A stretch of DNA of 64,000 nt, from assembly GCF_017355205.1 (NCBI RefSeq), contig NZ_JADIJK010000013.1, forward strand, positions 62,001 to 126,000, written 5' to 3'. The notes below the pieces were generated by a model that did no database searches, was not told the DNA's origin, and saw nothing but the letters and a program-made list of their open reading frames with translations. Origin of the DNA: Bacillus sp. SD088. GTDB taxonomy: Bacteria; Bacillota; Bacilli; Bacillales; Bacillaceae_C. Every line of letters begins with the position of its first letter. The stretch's first letter is position 1. The position numbers were made by a program, and so were the translations under genes. Shown here piece after piece: positions 31,865 through 40,215 of the stretch.

Positions 31865-33790
31865 TTGAATCGGCTTAAAAAGTTCTCATTCAACATTCAT
31901 AGTAAAAGTGTACAATTTTTTCTAATTGCGATTGTTCTATTTTGGATAAAAACATATGTGACGTATAGAATGGAATTTAATTTAGGAATTGATAATTCAG
32001 TTCAAAAGTTTTTATTATTTATCAATCCACTTAGTTCTGCTTTTTTATTTACCGGAGTTGCTTTATTATCTAAGAAACACTGGGGAAAGGCCATCATTGC
32101 GATTCAATTTGTCTTATCGTTTTGGCTGTACGCGAATGTGGTCTATTATCGTTTCTTTGATGACTTTATTACATGGCCAACGATCTTACAGTTGAAGGTA
32201 AACGGGGGACAAACTGAGAGTGCCTTATCATTAATGACGCCGCTTGATATCCTGTATTTTGCAGATACAATTATTTTGGCTTTATTGTTAGGATTTAAAG
32301 TCTTTCAATTAAAAGCTGTATCCACAAGAAAACTGGCAATCATTCCGATGCTAGTAGCAGTGGGAATTTTCATGTTTAATTTGTCTTTAGCAGAGGATGA
32401 TCGTCCTGAGTTACTGACTCGGTCGTTTGACCGGAATTATCTTGTGAAATATTTGGGAACCTATAATTTCACTATTTATGATGGAATCCAAACAGCGCGA
32501 TCTTCGATGCAACGGACTCTTGCTAGTAGTGATGATGTTACAGAAATCGAAAATAACTTAAAGGCCAATTTTGCGAAGCCTAATGAAGACTATTTTGGAC
32601 AGGCGGAAGGGATGAACGTCATGTATATATCCCTAGAATCGTTGCAAACATTCATAATTGATTATGAATTGGATGGTCAAGAAGTTACACCATTTTTGAA
32701 TTCATTAGCTCATGACGGGGAAACGTTCTATTTTGATAATTTCTTTCATCAAACAGGACAAGGAAAAACATCGGATGCTGAGTTTATGATGGAAACTTCC
32801 TTATTCCCGCTATCACAAGGATCAGTCTTTATTAATAGAGCGCAGAACACGTATCATGCAGCACCTGCCATTTTAAAATCAAAAGGTTATACTTCGGCTG
32901 CATTCCATGGAAACTATAAAACTTTCTGGAATCGAAATGAAGTTTATAAAACATTTGGATACGATCACTTTTTCGATGCTACGTATTATAATATGACACC
33001 AGAAAATGTGAAAAACTATGGTCTGAAGGATAAGCCATTCTTAGAGGAATCGATGCCGTTATTAGAATCCTTACCACAACCATTTTATTCGAAGTTTATA
33101 TTGCTTTCGAACCATTTCCCATTTGCGATGGATGAAGGGGACACAGACTTTCCAGCAGGGGATTTTGGCGATAAAGTGGTTAATCAGTATTTTCAAGCAG
33201 CCAATTATATGGACCAAGCCCTGGAAGAATTCTTTGATCGTTTAAAAGAAGCAGGCTTGTATGATAATACGATTATTGTGATGTATGGTGACCATTATGG
33301 TATTTCGGAAAATCATAATAATGCGATGGAAAAAGTAACAGGCGAAGAAATCACACCATTTAAAAATGCCCAATTACAAAGGGTGCCTCTGTTTATTCAT
33401 GCTCCTGGCGTGAAGGGTGGAGTTGTCGATAAATATAGTGGAGAGGTTGATGTTCAGCCAACGCTTCTTCATTTGTTAGGAGTTGATACTCGCAATTACT
33501 TGCATTTAGGAAATGATATTCTATCACCTGATTACAAGGAAATTGTGCCTTTCCGTAATGGAGACTTCGTTACAAATAATGTAACACAGGTAAATGGTGT
33601 TTGTTATGATAATGAGACGGGTGAGGAAATCGAAGATGAGCAATGCCTTGCAGATGATCAAATTGCTAAAGAAAAATTAGAGATTTCGGATCGAATTGTT
33701 ACGAAAGATTTACTTCGTTTTTATCAACCAGAAGGCTTTGAGCCCATTGACCCGAAGGATTATCAATATACCAATGGAACGAAAGAATAG
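31865..33790 (+). CDS. LtaS-type lipoteichoic acid synthase family protein
   Basis: 641 aa starting at TTG with GAGAGGAG upstream. Five membrane helices (to about residue 180), then an extracellular alkaline-phosphatase-fold sulfatase domain: EGMNVMYISLESLQ (Glu metal ligand), GQGKTSDAEFMME with the nucleophile Thr, WNRNEVYKTFGYDHFF, MYGDHYGISENHNN with metal-binding Asp/His. It polymerises glycerol phosphate from phosphatidylglycerol onto a lipid anchor at the outer membrane face. Bacillus has several paralogues (LtaS, YfnI, YqgS, YvgJ); which one this is cannot be decided here. Confidence 0.95.
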   Translation: MNRLKKFSFNIHSKSVQFFLIAIVLFWIKTYVTYRMEFNLGIDNSVQKFLLFINPLSSAFLFTGVALLSKKHWGKAIIAIQFVLSFWLYANVVYYRFFDDFITWPTILQLKVNGGQTESALSLMTPLDILYFADTIILALLLGFKVFQLKAVSTRKLAIIPMLVAVGIFMFNLSLAEDDRPELLTRSFDRNYLVKYLGTYNFTIYDGIQTARSSMQRTLASSDDVTEIENNLKANFAKPNEDYFGQAEGMNVMYISLESLQTFIIDYELDGQEVTPFLNSLAHDGETFYFDNFFHQTGQGKTSDAEFMMETSLFPLSQGSVFINRAQNTYHAAPAILKSKGYTSAAFHGNYKTFWNRNEVYKTFGYDHFFDATYYNMTPENVKNYGLKDKPFLEESMPLLESLPQPFYSKFILLSNHFPFAMDEGDTDFPAGDFGDKVVNQYFQAANYMDQALEEFFDRLKEAGLYDNTIIVMYGDHYGISENHNNAMEKVTGEEITPFKNAQLQRVPLFIHAPGVKGGVVDKYSGEVDVQPTLLHLLGVDTRNYLHLGNDILSPDYKEIVPFRNGDFVTNNVTQVNGVCYDNETGEEIEDEQCLADDQIAKEKLEISDRIVTKDLLRFYQPEGFEPIDPKDYQYTNGTKE

Positions 33791-33797
33791 AGCAAAG

Positions 33798-33828
33798 CTC
33801 CCTCTCACTTGATGAGAGGGGGTTTTTT
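33798..33828 (+). terminator. intrinsic terminator of the LtaS-family gene
   Basis: CCCTCTCA (33800-33807) and TGAGAGGG (33813-33820) around CTTGA, then GGTTTTTT. Confidence 0.9.
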
Positions 33829-33943
33829 GATTTTTTTATAAAAGTCTTATGAGGTAGCTTTGTGGTGCGAAAGATATTAGAGCAATATATATCAAAAAAA
33901 CGTATGGACTATTTGTTATCTTATCTTTAGGGAGGTTGATGCA

Positions 33944-34825
33944 ATGAGCTACCAGCCAATCATTCAAAAATCTATTAAGTATATAGAAAATAATTTGCAT
34001 GAAGACTTATCTTTAGAAAGTATTGCGCAGTTTGCCGGCTTTTCAAGGTATCATTTTCATCGTGTCTTTCAAAAAGAAACTGGTGTAACAATATCTGAAT
34101 ATGTTAGGTATCGAAGAATTGCCAATTCGGCAAGTATGCTTATTAATGCGGATGAAAAGATCATAGATATTGCCTTTTATTATCATTTTGAGACACAAGA
34201 ATCATTTAGTCGATCTTTTAAAAAACATTATAAGCTACCGCCGGGACAGTATCGGAAAATTATGGGTCAATTAATGTTACAAAGGGAGGAAACTGTTTTG
34301 AAAAATGAACAACGCTTAAAAGGTTGGTTATTAAGTGGGAGTCATCCCGCTAATTATAGAATGGGAATTGATCGTAAAATTTTCCATAAAGGTAAGGGAT
34401 CAGGATTCCTAAAATCTAGTACTGTACAATCAAATGATGAGTTTGCAACAATGATGCAACAATTTAAAGCAAATAAATATCTTGGCAAGAGAATAAAGCT
34501 TTCTGGCTTTTTGAAATCTCAGAGTATTGAAGGTTATTGTGGGTTTTGGTTAAGAGTGGATAATACAATTGGTGATGTCTTGCAGTTTGATAATATGAGT
34601 GACAGACCAATCATAGGTAGTACGGAATGGAATCACTATTATATTGTTTTGGATGTACCTCAGAACACTTCATTAATCTCTTTCGGAGTTCTACTGTCAG
34701 GAAAGGGACAAGTGTGGGTGGATGAATTTAAATTTGAAGAAGTTGATAAAAAAACACCAACAACAAATATTGATTTTACCAGTGATATCTTAGATGAACC
34801 TACAAATTTATCATTTGAAGAATAA
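33944..34825 (+). CDS. AraC-family regulator with C-terminal jelly-roll-like sensor domain
   Basis: 293 aa. The N-terminal AraC/XylS double HTH (residues 1-105: ENNLHEDLSLESIAQFAGFS, FHRVFQKETGVTISEYVRYR, ESFSRSFKKHYKLPPGQYR) is complete. From about 150 follows a beta-rich domain with KYLGKRIKLSGFLKSQ, GYCGFWLRVDN, QFDNMSDRPIIGSTEWNHY, VLDVPQNTSLISFGVLLSG and GQVWVDEFKFEEVD, like carbohydrate-binding jelly-roll domains. I recall the same domain at the C-terminus of other Bacillus AraC proteins. It probably senses a ligand. A tiny membrane-peptide ORF follows on the same transcript. Confidence 0.9.
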   Translation: MSYQPIIQKSIKYIENNLHEDLSLESIAQFAGFSRYHFHRVFQKETGVTISEYVRYRRIANSASMLINADEKIIDIAFYYHFETQESFSRSFKKHYKLPPGQYRKIMGQLMLQREETVLKNEQRLKGWLLSGSHPANYRMGIDRKIFHKGKGSGFLKSSTVQSNDEFATMMQQFKANKYLGKRIKLSGFLKSQSIEGYCGFWLRVDNTIGDVLQFDNMSDRPIIGSTEWNHYYIVLDVPQNTSLISFGVLLSGKGQVWVDEFKFEEVDKKTPTTNIDFTSDILDEPTNLSFEE

Positions 34826-34840
34826 AAGGAGTTGGGATTC

Positions 34841-34957
34841 TTGTCTACTTCAAAACAACAACTAGTGATTGGTGCTATAGTAGTGGTTACCATCATAGCA
34901 GGGAAGTATTTTCTGGGTCATTTAATTGTAAACTTTATTAGAAGCTTAATGAACTGA
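34841..34957 (+). CDS. 38-residue single-helix membrane peptide
   Basis: Starts at TTG 34841 with an AAAGGAG site 8 bp upstream, 15 bp after the AraC-type stop. Sequence starts MSTSKQQL, followed by one strong membrane helix (about residues 9-27) and ends FIRSLMN. The site, spacing and hydrophobic pattern support translation, but a peptide this short could be chance. Function is unknown. Confidence 0.5.
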   Translation: MSTSKQQLVIGAIVVVTIIAGKYFLGHLIVNFIRSLMN

Positions 34958-34995
34958 ACCAATTTCGATTAAGGAATTATGATTGGGAAAGGGGA

Positions 34996-35028
34996 GGCAG
35001 ATGGAGCTGAGATCCATCTGCCATTTTA
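34996..35028 (+). terminator. hairpin ending the AraC/small-peptide transcript
   Basis: GGCAGATGGA (34996-35005) and TCCATCTGCC (35013-35022) form a perfect 10-bp stem; the downstream tract ATTTTAA is a modest U-run. Confidence 0.65.
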
Positions 35029-35035
35029 AGCTGTT

Positions 35036-36451
35036 CTAGCGCTTTCTTATCGTAAAATTATCCTCCAGTAAGAGCCAATTTTGTGGAAACGGGTATCCAA
35101 GTACCCAATAGCTAATGCCTTGTAAATTGTATTGTTTCACTAAATCGAATTTTGCTTGAGCGCTGCGGGCATCCTCAAACCAAACTTCATGATCTCTGCC
35201 CTGTTCATCGGTATAACGGAAGAACGGCGACTGTGTCACGGTGTCATATTGGATAGCGGCTTGATGTGTTAAAGCACGTCTAAGCGCCTCTTGCATATCG
35301 AATGTTTCCGCTTCTTGTCCTTCTTTATGAGGGAGGAGCCAATCACGGGCATATAATTGAAAGCCCATAAAAATTTTATTTCTTGGAATAACTGTGACCG
35401 CATAGTCGATGACCTGCTTCATTTGATTGATAGGGGAAATCGCCTGGGGTGGTCCAAGACGATAGCCCCATTCATATGTCATTAAAATGATAAAATCGAC
35501 AATTCTGCCTTGTGCTTCATAATCGTGCGCCTCATATAAAAGGCCTTTTTGTTCGGAACTTGTTTTCGGTGCTACTGCAGTGGAAACGAAAAATCCAAGT
35601 GGATGGAGGCGATCGACTGCCTTTCGTAAAAATTGATTATAAGCTTCTCGATCGCTTTGCCGTACATTTTCAAAGTCAACATTCAGTCCCTTATATCCTT
35701 TCTCTTGCATTACCTGCACAATGTGATCAAGTAATTTGTCCTGAAGTTGCGAGCTGGAAAGGATTTGATGGGCTAGCTCTGTGCCGGTTTCTGTAGAAGA
35801 AAAATTGGTAATACACATCATCGGGACGATCTGATTTTCAACTGCAGCTTGGATTATAGCCTGATCATTTAGCGTAGTTAGCGTTCCATCCTCTTTTATT
35901 GAGTACACAAAAGGGGCAATATAGGTGAGATATTGCGCTACCTCCCGCACTTCTTGGGCTCCTGTTTCTCCGGTATTCATTGTATAAGCATTAACATCAA
36001 TGATTGGTTTTGGAAAAGGAATAATCAAAACAGACCCTGAAACAATTTGGTTAGGGTTTTGTATCTGATTGGTTTGGATTAGTGATTGAATATTTAGTTG
36101 ATATTGTTGGGCAATCTGCCATAAGGTTTCCCCAGCTTGTACCACATGAGTACGCGGGGGGATTACAAGAATGGTTCCGATACTGAGCGAAGAAGGATGA
36201 CTGCTTACCGTTGGGTTTGCCTGAAGGATGGCATTTAATTGAATGCCGTATCTTTGTGCAATTCCCCACAATGTTTCTCCTCCGCGTACTGTATGGTGAA
36301 TAGCCGCAATCGGAATCACCAAGGCTTGGCCAATTAAAAGCTTGTTTGGATCAGGCAATTCATTTGCCGTTGCAATCAGTTGACCTTGACTTCCATATTG
36401 ATTAGCAATCGTGTACAATGTCTCTCCTTTTCTTACTACATGAATAATCAT
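35036..36451 (-). CDS. LysM-GH18 spore cortex/peptidoglycan N-acetylglucosaminidase (SleL/YaaH-like)
   Basis: 471 aa. Three LysM repeats: residues 1-48 (HVVRKGETLYTIANQYGS), 50-98 (HTVRGGETLWGIAQRYGI) and 103-147 (HVVQAGETLWQIAQQYQL), then a GH18 barrel (about 155-471). The catalytic acid is in GLNVDFENVRQ (D-x-D/E pattern, family DxxDxDxE degenerate), with FIILMTYEWGY as another barrel strand. SleL/YaaH cleaves spore cortex fragments in germination and usually has two LysM repeats, so a third is unusual. No signal peptide, as for coat-located YaaH. Confidence 0.93.
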   Translation of the reverse strand: MIIHVVRKGETLYTIANQYGSQGQLIATANELPDPNKLLIGQALVIPIAAIHHTVRGGETLWGIAQRYGIQLNAILQANPTVSSHPSSLSIGTILVIPPRTHVVQAGETLWQIAQQYQLNIQSLIQTNQIQNPNQIVSGSVLIIPFPKPIIDVNAYTMNTGETGAQEVREVAQYLTYIAPFVYSIKEDGTLTTLNDQAIIQAAVENQIVPMMCITNFSSTETGTELAHQILSSSQLQDKLLDHIVQVMQEKGYKGLNVDFENVRQSDREAYNQFLRKAVDRLHPLGFFVSTAVAPKTSSEQKGLLYEAHDYEAQGRIVDFIILMTYEWGYRLGPPQAISPINQMKQVIDYAVTVIPRNKIFMGFQLYARDWLLPHKEGQEAETFDMQEALRRALTHQAAIQYDTVTQSPFFRYTDEQGRDHEVWFEDARSAQAKFDLVKQYNLQGISYWVLGYPFPQNWLLLEDNFTIRKR

Positions 36452-36572
36452 AAACCCACTCCTAAATAGATCATATAATTATTCTATGCAAGCATTAAGA
36501 AAGGAAGAACAGCTTGTTTTTCATGCTGAAAAAATAAGAAGCTATGTCCGAAAATCGATCGGGAGCATAGAT

Positions 36573-37322
36573 TTAGAGGATCTTAATGCCCTCTGCAGCG
36601 AATCGCTTATTCAACTCATATGCAAAGTGGAGGGCGGAAGGGCTGTCCCCATGTAGACAGATCGTATCCGCTTGGACAGAAATACTGCCACCTTCAATGG
36701 TCTCTACTTTTTGTTCCATAACTATACGGATTGCTTGATCGACTGCCTGTTCCACATTGTGGATAAGTGCGTTTGCTTGATTTCTTGGTGTCAGCGTTCC
36801 ATTTCTTTGATAGGTTCGATCCGCAAATACTTCGCTTGCCGTCTGTATACCTATTTTTTCGCCAGCCCTAATTAACTCGCTTCCAGATAATCCGAATAAA
36901 ATAAGTTCAGGCTGAAAGCGGTAGACCGCTTCTGCAATGGCTTCTGCTAATGTTGGATCAATGGCTGCCATATTATAAAGGGCGCCATGAGGTTTGACAT
37001 GCCGAAGTTTCCCACCATGGGCGACAACAAATCCATGAAGAGCACCGATTTGGTAAAGGACAATCTCAAATACCTCTTGGGGAGAAACCTTCATCGTTCT
37101 TCTGCCAAATCCCTGCAGATCAGGAAGCCCGGGATGTGCTCCGATCGCAACATTATGCTCCAGCGCCAACTGAACAGTTTGATTCATCGTTGTGAAATCC
37201 CCAGCGTGTAGGCCACAGGCTATATTGGCGGAGGAGATATAAGGCATGATGTCTTCATCACACCCAATTCTATAGGCGCCAAAACCTTCTCCAATATCAC
37301 AGTTTAAATCGATCTGCTTCAT
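36573..37322 (-). CDS. pxpA: 5-oxoprolinase subunit A (LamB/YcsF family)
   Basis: 249 aa, family length. Starts MKQIDLNCDIGEGFGAYRIG with the conserved N-C-D-G-E-x-F/G block and continues SANIACGLHAGD, GAHPGLPDLQGFGRR and VKPHGALYN. PxpA with PxpB and PxpC hydrolyses 5-oxoproline (pyroglutamate) to glutamate using ATP. Last gene of the operon PxpB-PxpC-PxpA, 16 bp after pxpC. Confidence 0.95.
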   Translation of the reverse strand: MKQIDLNCDIGEGFGAYRIGCDEDIMPYISSANIACGLHAGDFTTMNQTVQLALEHNVAIGAHPGLPDLQGFGRRTMKVSPQEVFEIVLYQIGALHGFVVAHGGKLRHVKPHGALYNMAAIDPTLAEAIAEAVYRFQPELILFGLSGSELIRAGEKIGIQTASEVFADRTYQRNGTLTPRNQANALIHNVEQAVDQAIRIVMEQKVETIEGGSISVQADTICLHGDSPSALHFAYELNKRFAAEGIKIL

Positions 37323-37338
37323 ATGAAAGCCTCCTAAA

Positions 37339-38307
37339 TTAAGACATCTCCTGCCATTTCATTCGGCAAGCAATTTTTACTTTTTCTAAAGTTTGATGTT
37401 GTTTATGTGTTTTTTGATACGCTTCTTGTAAGGTAATTTCTTGAAAGTAAAGTTTTTGCCCCGGTCGCATTTGGCTTAACCGTGGAAGATCACTTTGTAT
37501 TACTTCACCGATTTTTGGGTAGCCACCTGTTGGTTGACGATCAGCCATTAAAATAATCGGCTGTCCACTTGGAGGGATTTGTATGCTCCCGAATGTTGTT
37601 GCTTCTGTGATTAACTCTCTAGACTCTTCCCATTCTAGAGCAGGGCCTGACAATCGATATCCCATTCGATTTGAATCAGGCTTTATTGTAAAAAAGCTAG
37701 ATTCAAAGACTTGCAATGACTCTTTTTTAAACCAGTGATAGTGTCGCCCTCTTATAAAATGAATAGGTGAGCAATTTTTATTGATATAGTGGTTGTTTAT
37801 ATGATAAGGGAATCCCCAATCGGGCGCTAGGGAGGGTACTTCACTTTTGCTTGGAAGAATATCCCCCTCTTTTAAGGCCCTGCCATTCAATCCCCCTATC
37901 TTAGCTTTCAAATCCGTACTATAGCTATGTAGTACCTTTTGGAGGGGAAATCCTCCTTTTACAGCTAGATATGTTCTCATTCCAGTCTTAGCATAACCAA
38001 ACGTTAAAATATCGCCTTTTTGAACGAAAACAGGCTTGCCTTGTGCCAGCTTCTTTCCATTTCTAGTTACGTCCATATTAGCGCCAAAAATAGCGAGAAA
38101 TAGATCTTCCTGGATTTCAAGTGTTGGTCCATGAACAGTCATTTCTAAAACAGCTTCATTTTCGTGATTGTTAAGCAGGATATTCGCTATCCTTGCAGCC
38201 CATGGATCCATTGCTCCACAAACCGAAACCCCAAGACTTTGCCAACCATGTCTACCGAAATCCTGTATCGTCGTTTGCATACCTGGCTTGATCACGTAAA
38301 GAGACAT
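37339..38307 (-). CDS. pxpC: 5-oxoprolinase subunit C (biotin-dependent carboxylase-like, KipA)
   Basis: 322 aa. Starts LYVIKPGMQTTIQDFGRHGWQSLGVSVCGAMDPWAARIAN, the PxpC/KipA signature, and contains FTIKPDSNRMGYRLSGPALEW and GSIQIPPSGQPIILMADRQPTGGYPKIG (quoted here in pieces under the length limit: SIQIPPSGQPIILMADRQ). It forms the ATP-using complex with PxpB. The start overlaps pxpB by 16 bp. KipA/KipI in B. subtilis also inhibit KinA, so a sporulation link is possible. Confidence 0.94.
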   Translation of the reverse strand: MSLYVIKPGMQTTIQDFGRHGWQSLGVSVCGAMDPWAARIANILLNNHENEAVLEMTVHGPTLEIQEDLFLAIFGANMDVTRNGKKLAQGKPVFVQKGDILTFGYAKTGMRTYLAVKGGFPLQKVLHSYSTDLKAKIGGLNGRALKEGDILPSKSEVPSLAPDWGFPYHINNHYINKNCSPIHFIRGRHYHWFKKESLQVFESSFFTIKPDSNRMGYRLSGPALEWEESRELITEATTFGSIQIPPSGQPIILMADRQPTGGYPKIGEVIQSDLPRLSQMRPGQKLYFQEITLQEAYQKTHKQHQTLEKVKIACRMKWQEMS

Positions 38308-38996
38308 GTCTTTCCCTCCAAAGCTTGAAATTCTTCATTACTGATAGCGATAAAGCGAATCGAATCTCCAGGCTGAAGCAGGGTAGGCGGATGATGGTCT
38401 TGATTGAAAAGTCGATAAGGTGTTCTACCAATAATTTGCCAGCCACCTGGAGAGGTTAAGGGATAGATGCCAGTTTGCTCACCTGCAATGCCAACAGAGC
38501 CGGCAGGGATTTCCGCTCGGGGAGTAGTTCGTCTAGGTACCGCTATTTTCGAGTCCATCCCACCAAGAAAGGGAAAGCCTGGTGAAAATCCTAAGAAATA
38601 GACAGGATAATGTTTGCTTGTATGAATTCGAATCACTTCTTGTTCAGATATCCCGTTTGATTTAGCTACAAATTGTAAATCTAGCGCATAGGGCTCTTCA
38701 TAGCAAACGGGAATATCTTTGAGTTTTTTCACTTCCTGTGCTGTCGATAAAATGGGATTAAGTTGTAGAATGGATGATTTTAATGTTTCATAGGGAAAAG
38801 AAGAAATAGACCCTGAATAATAAAAAATAGTAAGTGTCGTATAAGCTGGAACAATATCCAAAACTCCGGGAAGATCTGCCACTTCAATTGCCTTCTTCCA
38901 ACTGAGAATCTTCTGGTTCGTTTCCAGATTAATGGAATCTCCAAATTCCATGATTAAGGCGTCTTCACCCAGTGGGAAAAACCTTATTGCATCCAC
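38292..38996 (-). CDS. pxpB: 5-oxoprolinase subunit B (KipI)
   Basis: 234 aa from GTG 38996 (AAAGGGGTG site 8 bp upstream); a longer in-frame start at 39095 lacks one. Motifs: FPLGEDALIMEFGDSI at the start, the AHS1 region PVCYEEPYALDLQFVAK, and YFLGFSPGFPFLGGMDSKIA, typical of KipI/PxpB. It is first in the operon. KipI also inhibits the sporulation kinase KinA in B. subtilis; whether this protein does is not shown. Confidence 0.94.
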   Translation of the reverse strand: MDAIRFFPLGEDALIMEFGDSINLETNQKILSWKKAIEVADLPGVLDIVPAYTTLTIFYYSGSISSFPYETLKSSILQLNPILSTAQEVKKLKDIPVCYEEPYALDLQFVAKSNGISEQEVIRIHTSKHYPVYFLGFSPGFPFLGGMDSKIAVPRRTTPRAEIPAGSVGIAGEQTGIYPLTSPGGWQIIGRTPYRLFNQDHHPPTLLQPGDSIRFIAISNEEFQALEGKTCLFT

Positions 38997-39095
38997 GCTT
39001 TTCACCCCTTTATCGAGATCTATACCTACTACTATACCAAGAGGAGAAATACTTTTACAGAGATTATGATCACGATAACCGCCAAATAGCGACAT

Positions 39096-39124
39096 GAAAA
39101 AAGACCAAGCTTTTAACTTGGCCT
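39096..39124 (-). terminator. intrinsic terminator of uppP
   Basis: On the minus strand GGCCAAG and CTTGGTC pair around TTAAAAG and are followed by TTTTTTC. It lies 30 bp after the uppP stop and partly within the pxpB leader. Confidence 0.85.
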
Positions 39125-39153
39125 ACTAGGATGAATCAGAAATGTAGTGAAAA

Positions 39154-40002
39154 TCAACCAACAGAATAATACACAACGGCTAACACAATAGCTAGAAGAA
39201 TCCGGTAGATGGCGAAGGGACGTAATTTTACCCGGCTGATCAGGGCTAGGAAAAAGCGAATTGAGACCCAAGCAAAGACAAAGGCACTAATAAAGCCGAC
39301 GATAAAAAAGGGCAACACATCGAGTGTCATCACATCCCATTTTTTCAAAAGGGAAACGGCGCTCGCTCCGAACATGATAGGGACAGCCATAATAAAAGTG
39401 AAATCCGCGGCTGCACGATGTTTTAATCCCATTAATACACCACCGGAGATTGTGGCGCCTGAGCGTGAGAAGCCTGGCCATAAGGAAATACATTGGAAAA
39501 GACCAATCAGAAAAGCTTGGCGATATGTAATTTCATCAAGTGAATTCCCGCGGAAATTTCGTTCCTTTTTAGATTGCCGGTCAGCGACCAGCATAAGAAT
39601 CGCTCCGGCAACGAGGGCCAATAGAACAGTCTCGATCCGAAATAAATATTTGTCGATAACATCTTCAAAGGCCAGCCCTAACACGGCGGCGGGAATCAGA
39701 CCAACGATGACATGAGAGAGTCTTAAATGGGAGCCATGGGAGGAGGTGTTTGTCCTGCCAACCTTAACCCCGACCAAACTCCAAAGGCGTGACCAAAAGA
39801 CAATGACAACGGCCATTATCGAGCCTAGTTGAATGACGACTTTAAATGTATTGGCTACTTCCTGTGAGCCTAATAATGCGGCCGATTTGAACAGCATATC
39901 ATCAACAATAATCATATGACCTGTTGAGGAAACAGGAGCAAATTCGGTCATGCCTTCTACAAATCCTAGAATAAGTGCGACAATCCAATCACGAATATCC
40001 AT
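39154..40002 (-). CDS. uppP: undecaprenyl-diphosphatase UppP (BacA)
   Basis: 282 aa, about eight helices. Motif 1 GFVEGMTEFAPVSSTGHMII (about 13-32) and motif 2 GFSRSGATISGGVLMG (about 175-190) carry the catalytic Glu, Ser, His and Arg. It converts undecaprenyl pyrophosphate to the phosphate carrier for peptidoglycan and teichoic acid synthesis, and its overproduction gives bacitracin resistance. The start ATG 40002 has GAGAGGAG upstream. Monocistronic, with its own terminator. Confidence 0.96.
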   Translation of the reverse strand: MDIRDWIVALILGFVEGMTEFAPVSSTGHMIIVDDMLFKSAALLGSQEVANTFKVVIQLGSIMAVVIVFWSRLWSLVGVKVGRTNTSSHGSHLRLSHVIVGLIPAAVLGLAFEDVIDKYLFRIETVLLALVAGAILMLVADRQSKKERNFRGNSLDEITYRQAFLIGLFQCISLWPGFSRSGATISGGVLMGLKHRAAADFTFIMAVPIMFGASAVSLLKKWDVMTLDVLPFFIVGFISAFVFAWVSIRFFLALISRVKLRPFAIYRILLAIVLAVVYYSVG

Positions 40003-40182
40003 AAGTAACTCCTCTCATTAATAAACCTTGATCCTAAATGCTTCTAGCTAACTTAATACTCGTCCTTTATTCAGTTTACACATGCTTGAGGAAAAAAAGA
40101 ACATATTTATCAATAATTAATAATATACATACACTACTTTTTCATTGTATAATAGATCTTAACACCATTTTAAAAAAATAGG

Positions 40183-40209
40183 AGGTGGACCACCTTTCTC
40201 TGAAAGGTG
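40183..40209 (+). promoter_or_regulatory. two mutually exclusive hairpins at the ribosome site of the CNNM/CBS gene
   Basis: AGGTG (40183-40187) can pair with CACCT (40191-40195). The same CACCTTTC (40191-40198) can instead pair perfectly with GAAAGGTG (40202-40209), which is the likely ribosome binding site of the gene, with a TCT loop. The arrangement could switch translation. A -10 TATAAT lies at 40148-40153. Confidence 0.45.
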
Positions 40210-40215
40210 AACCAT

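Noticed and set aside
39209-39715. 168-aa plus-strand ORF opposite uppP
   Set aside because: Antisense to a fully conserved UppP sequence with both catalytic motifs; its translation is rich in Lys/Arg/Ser/Pro without any family pattern.
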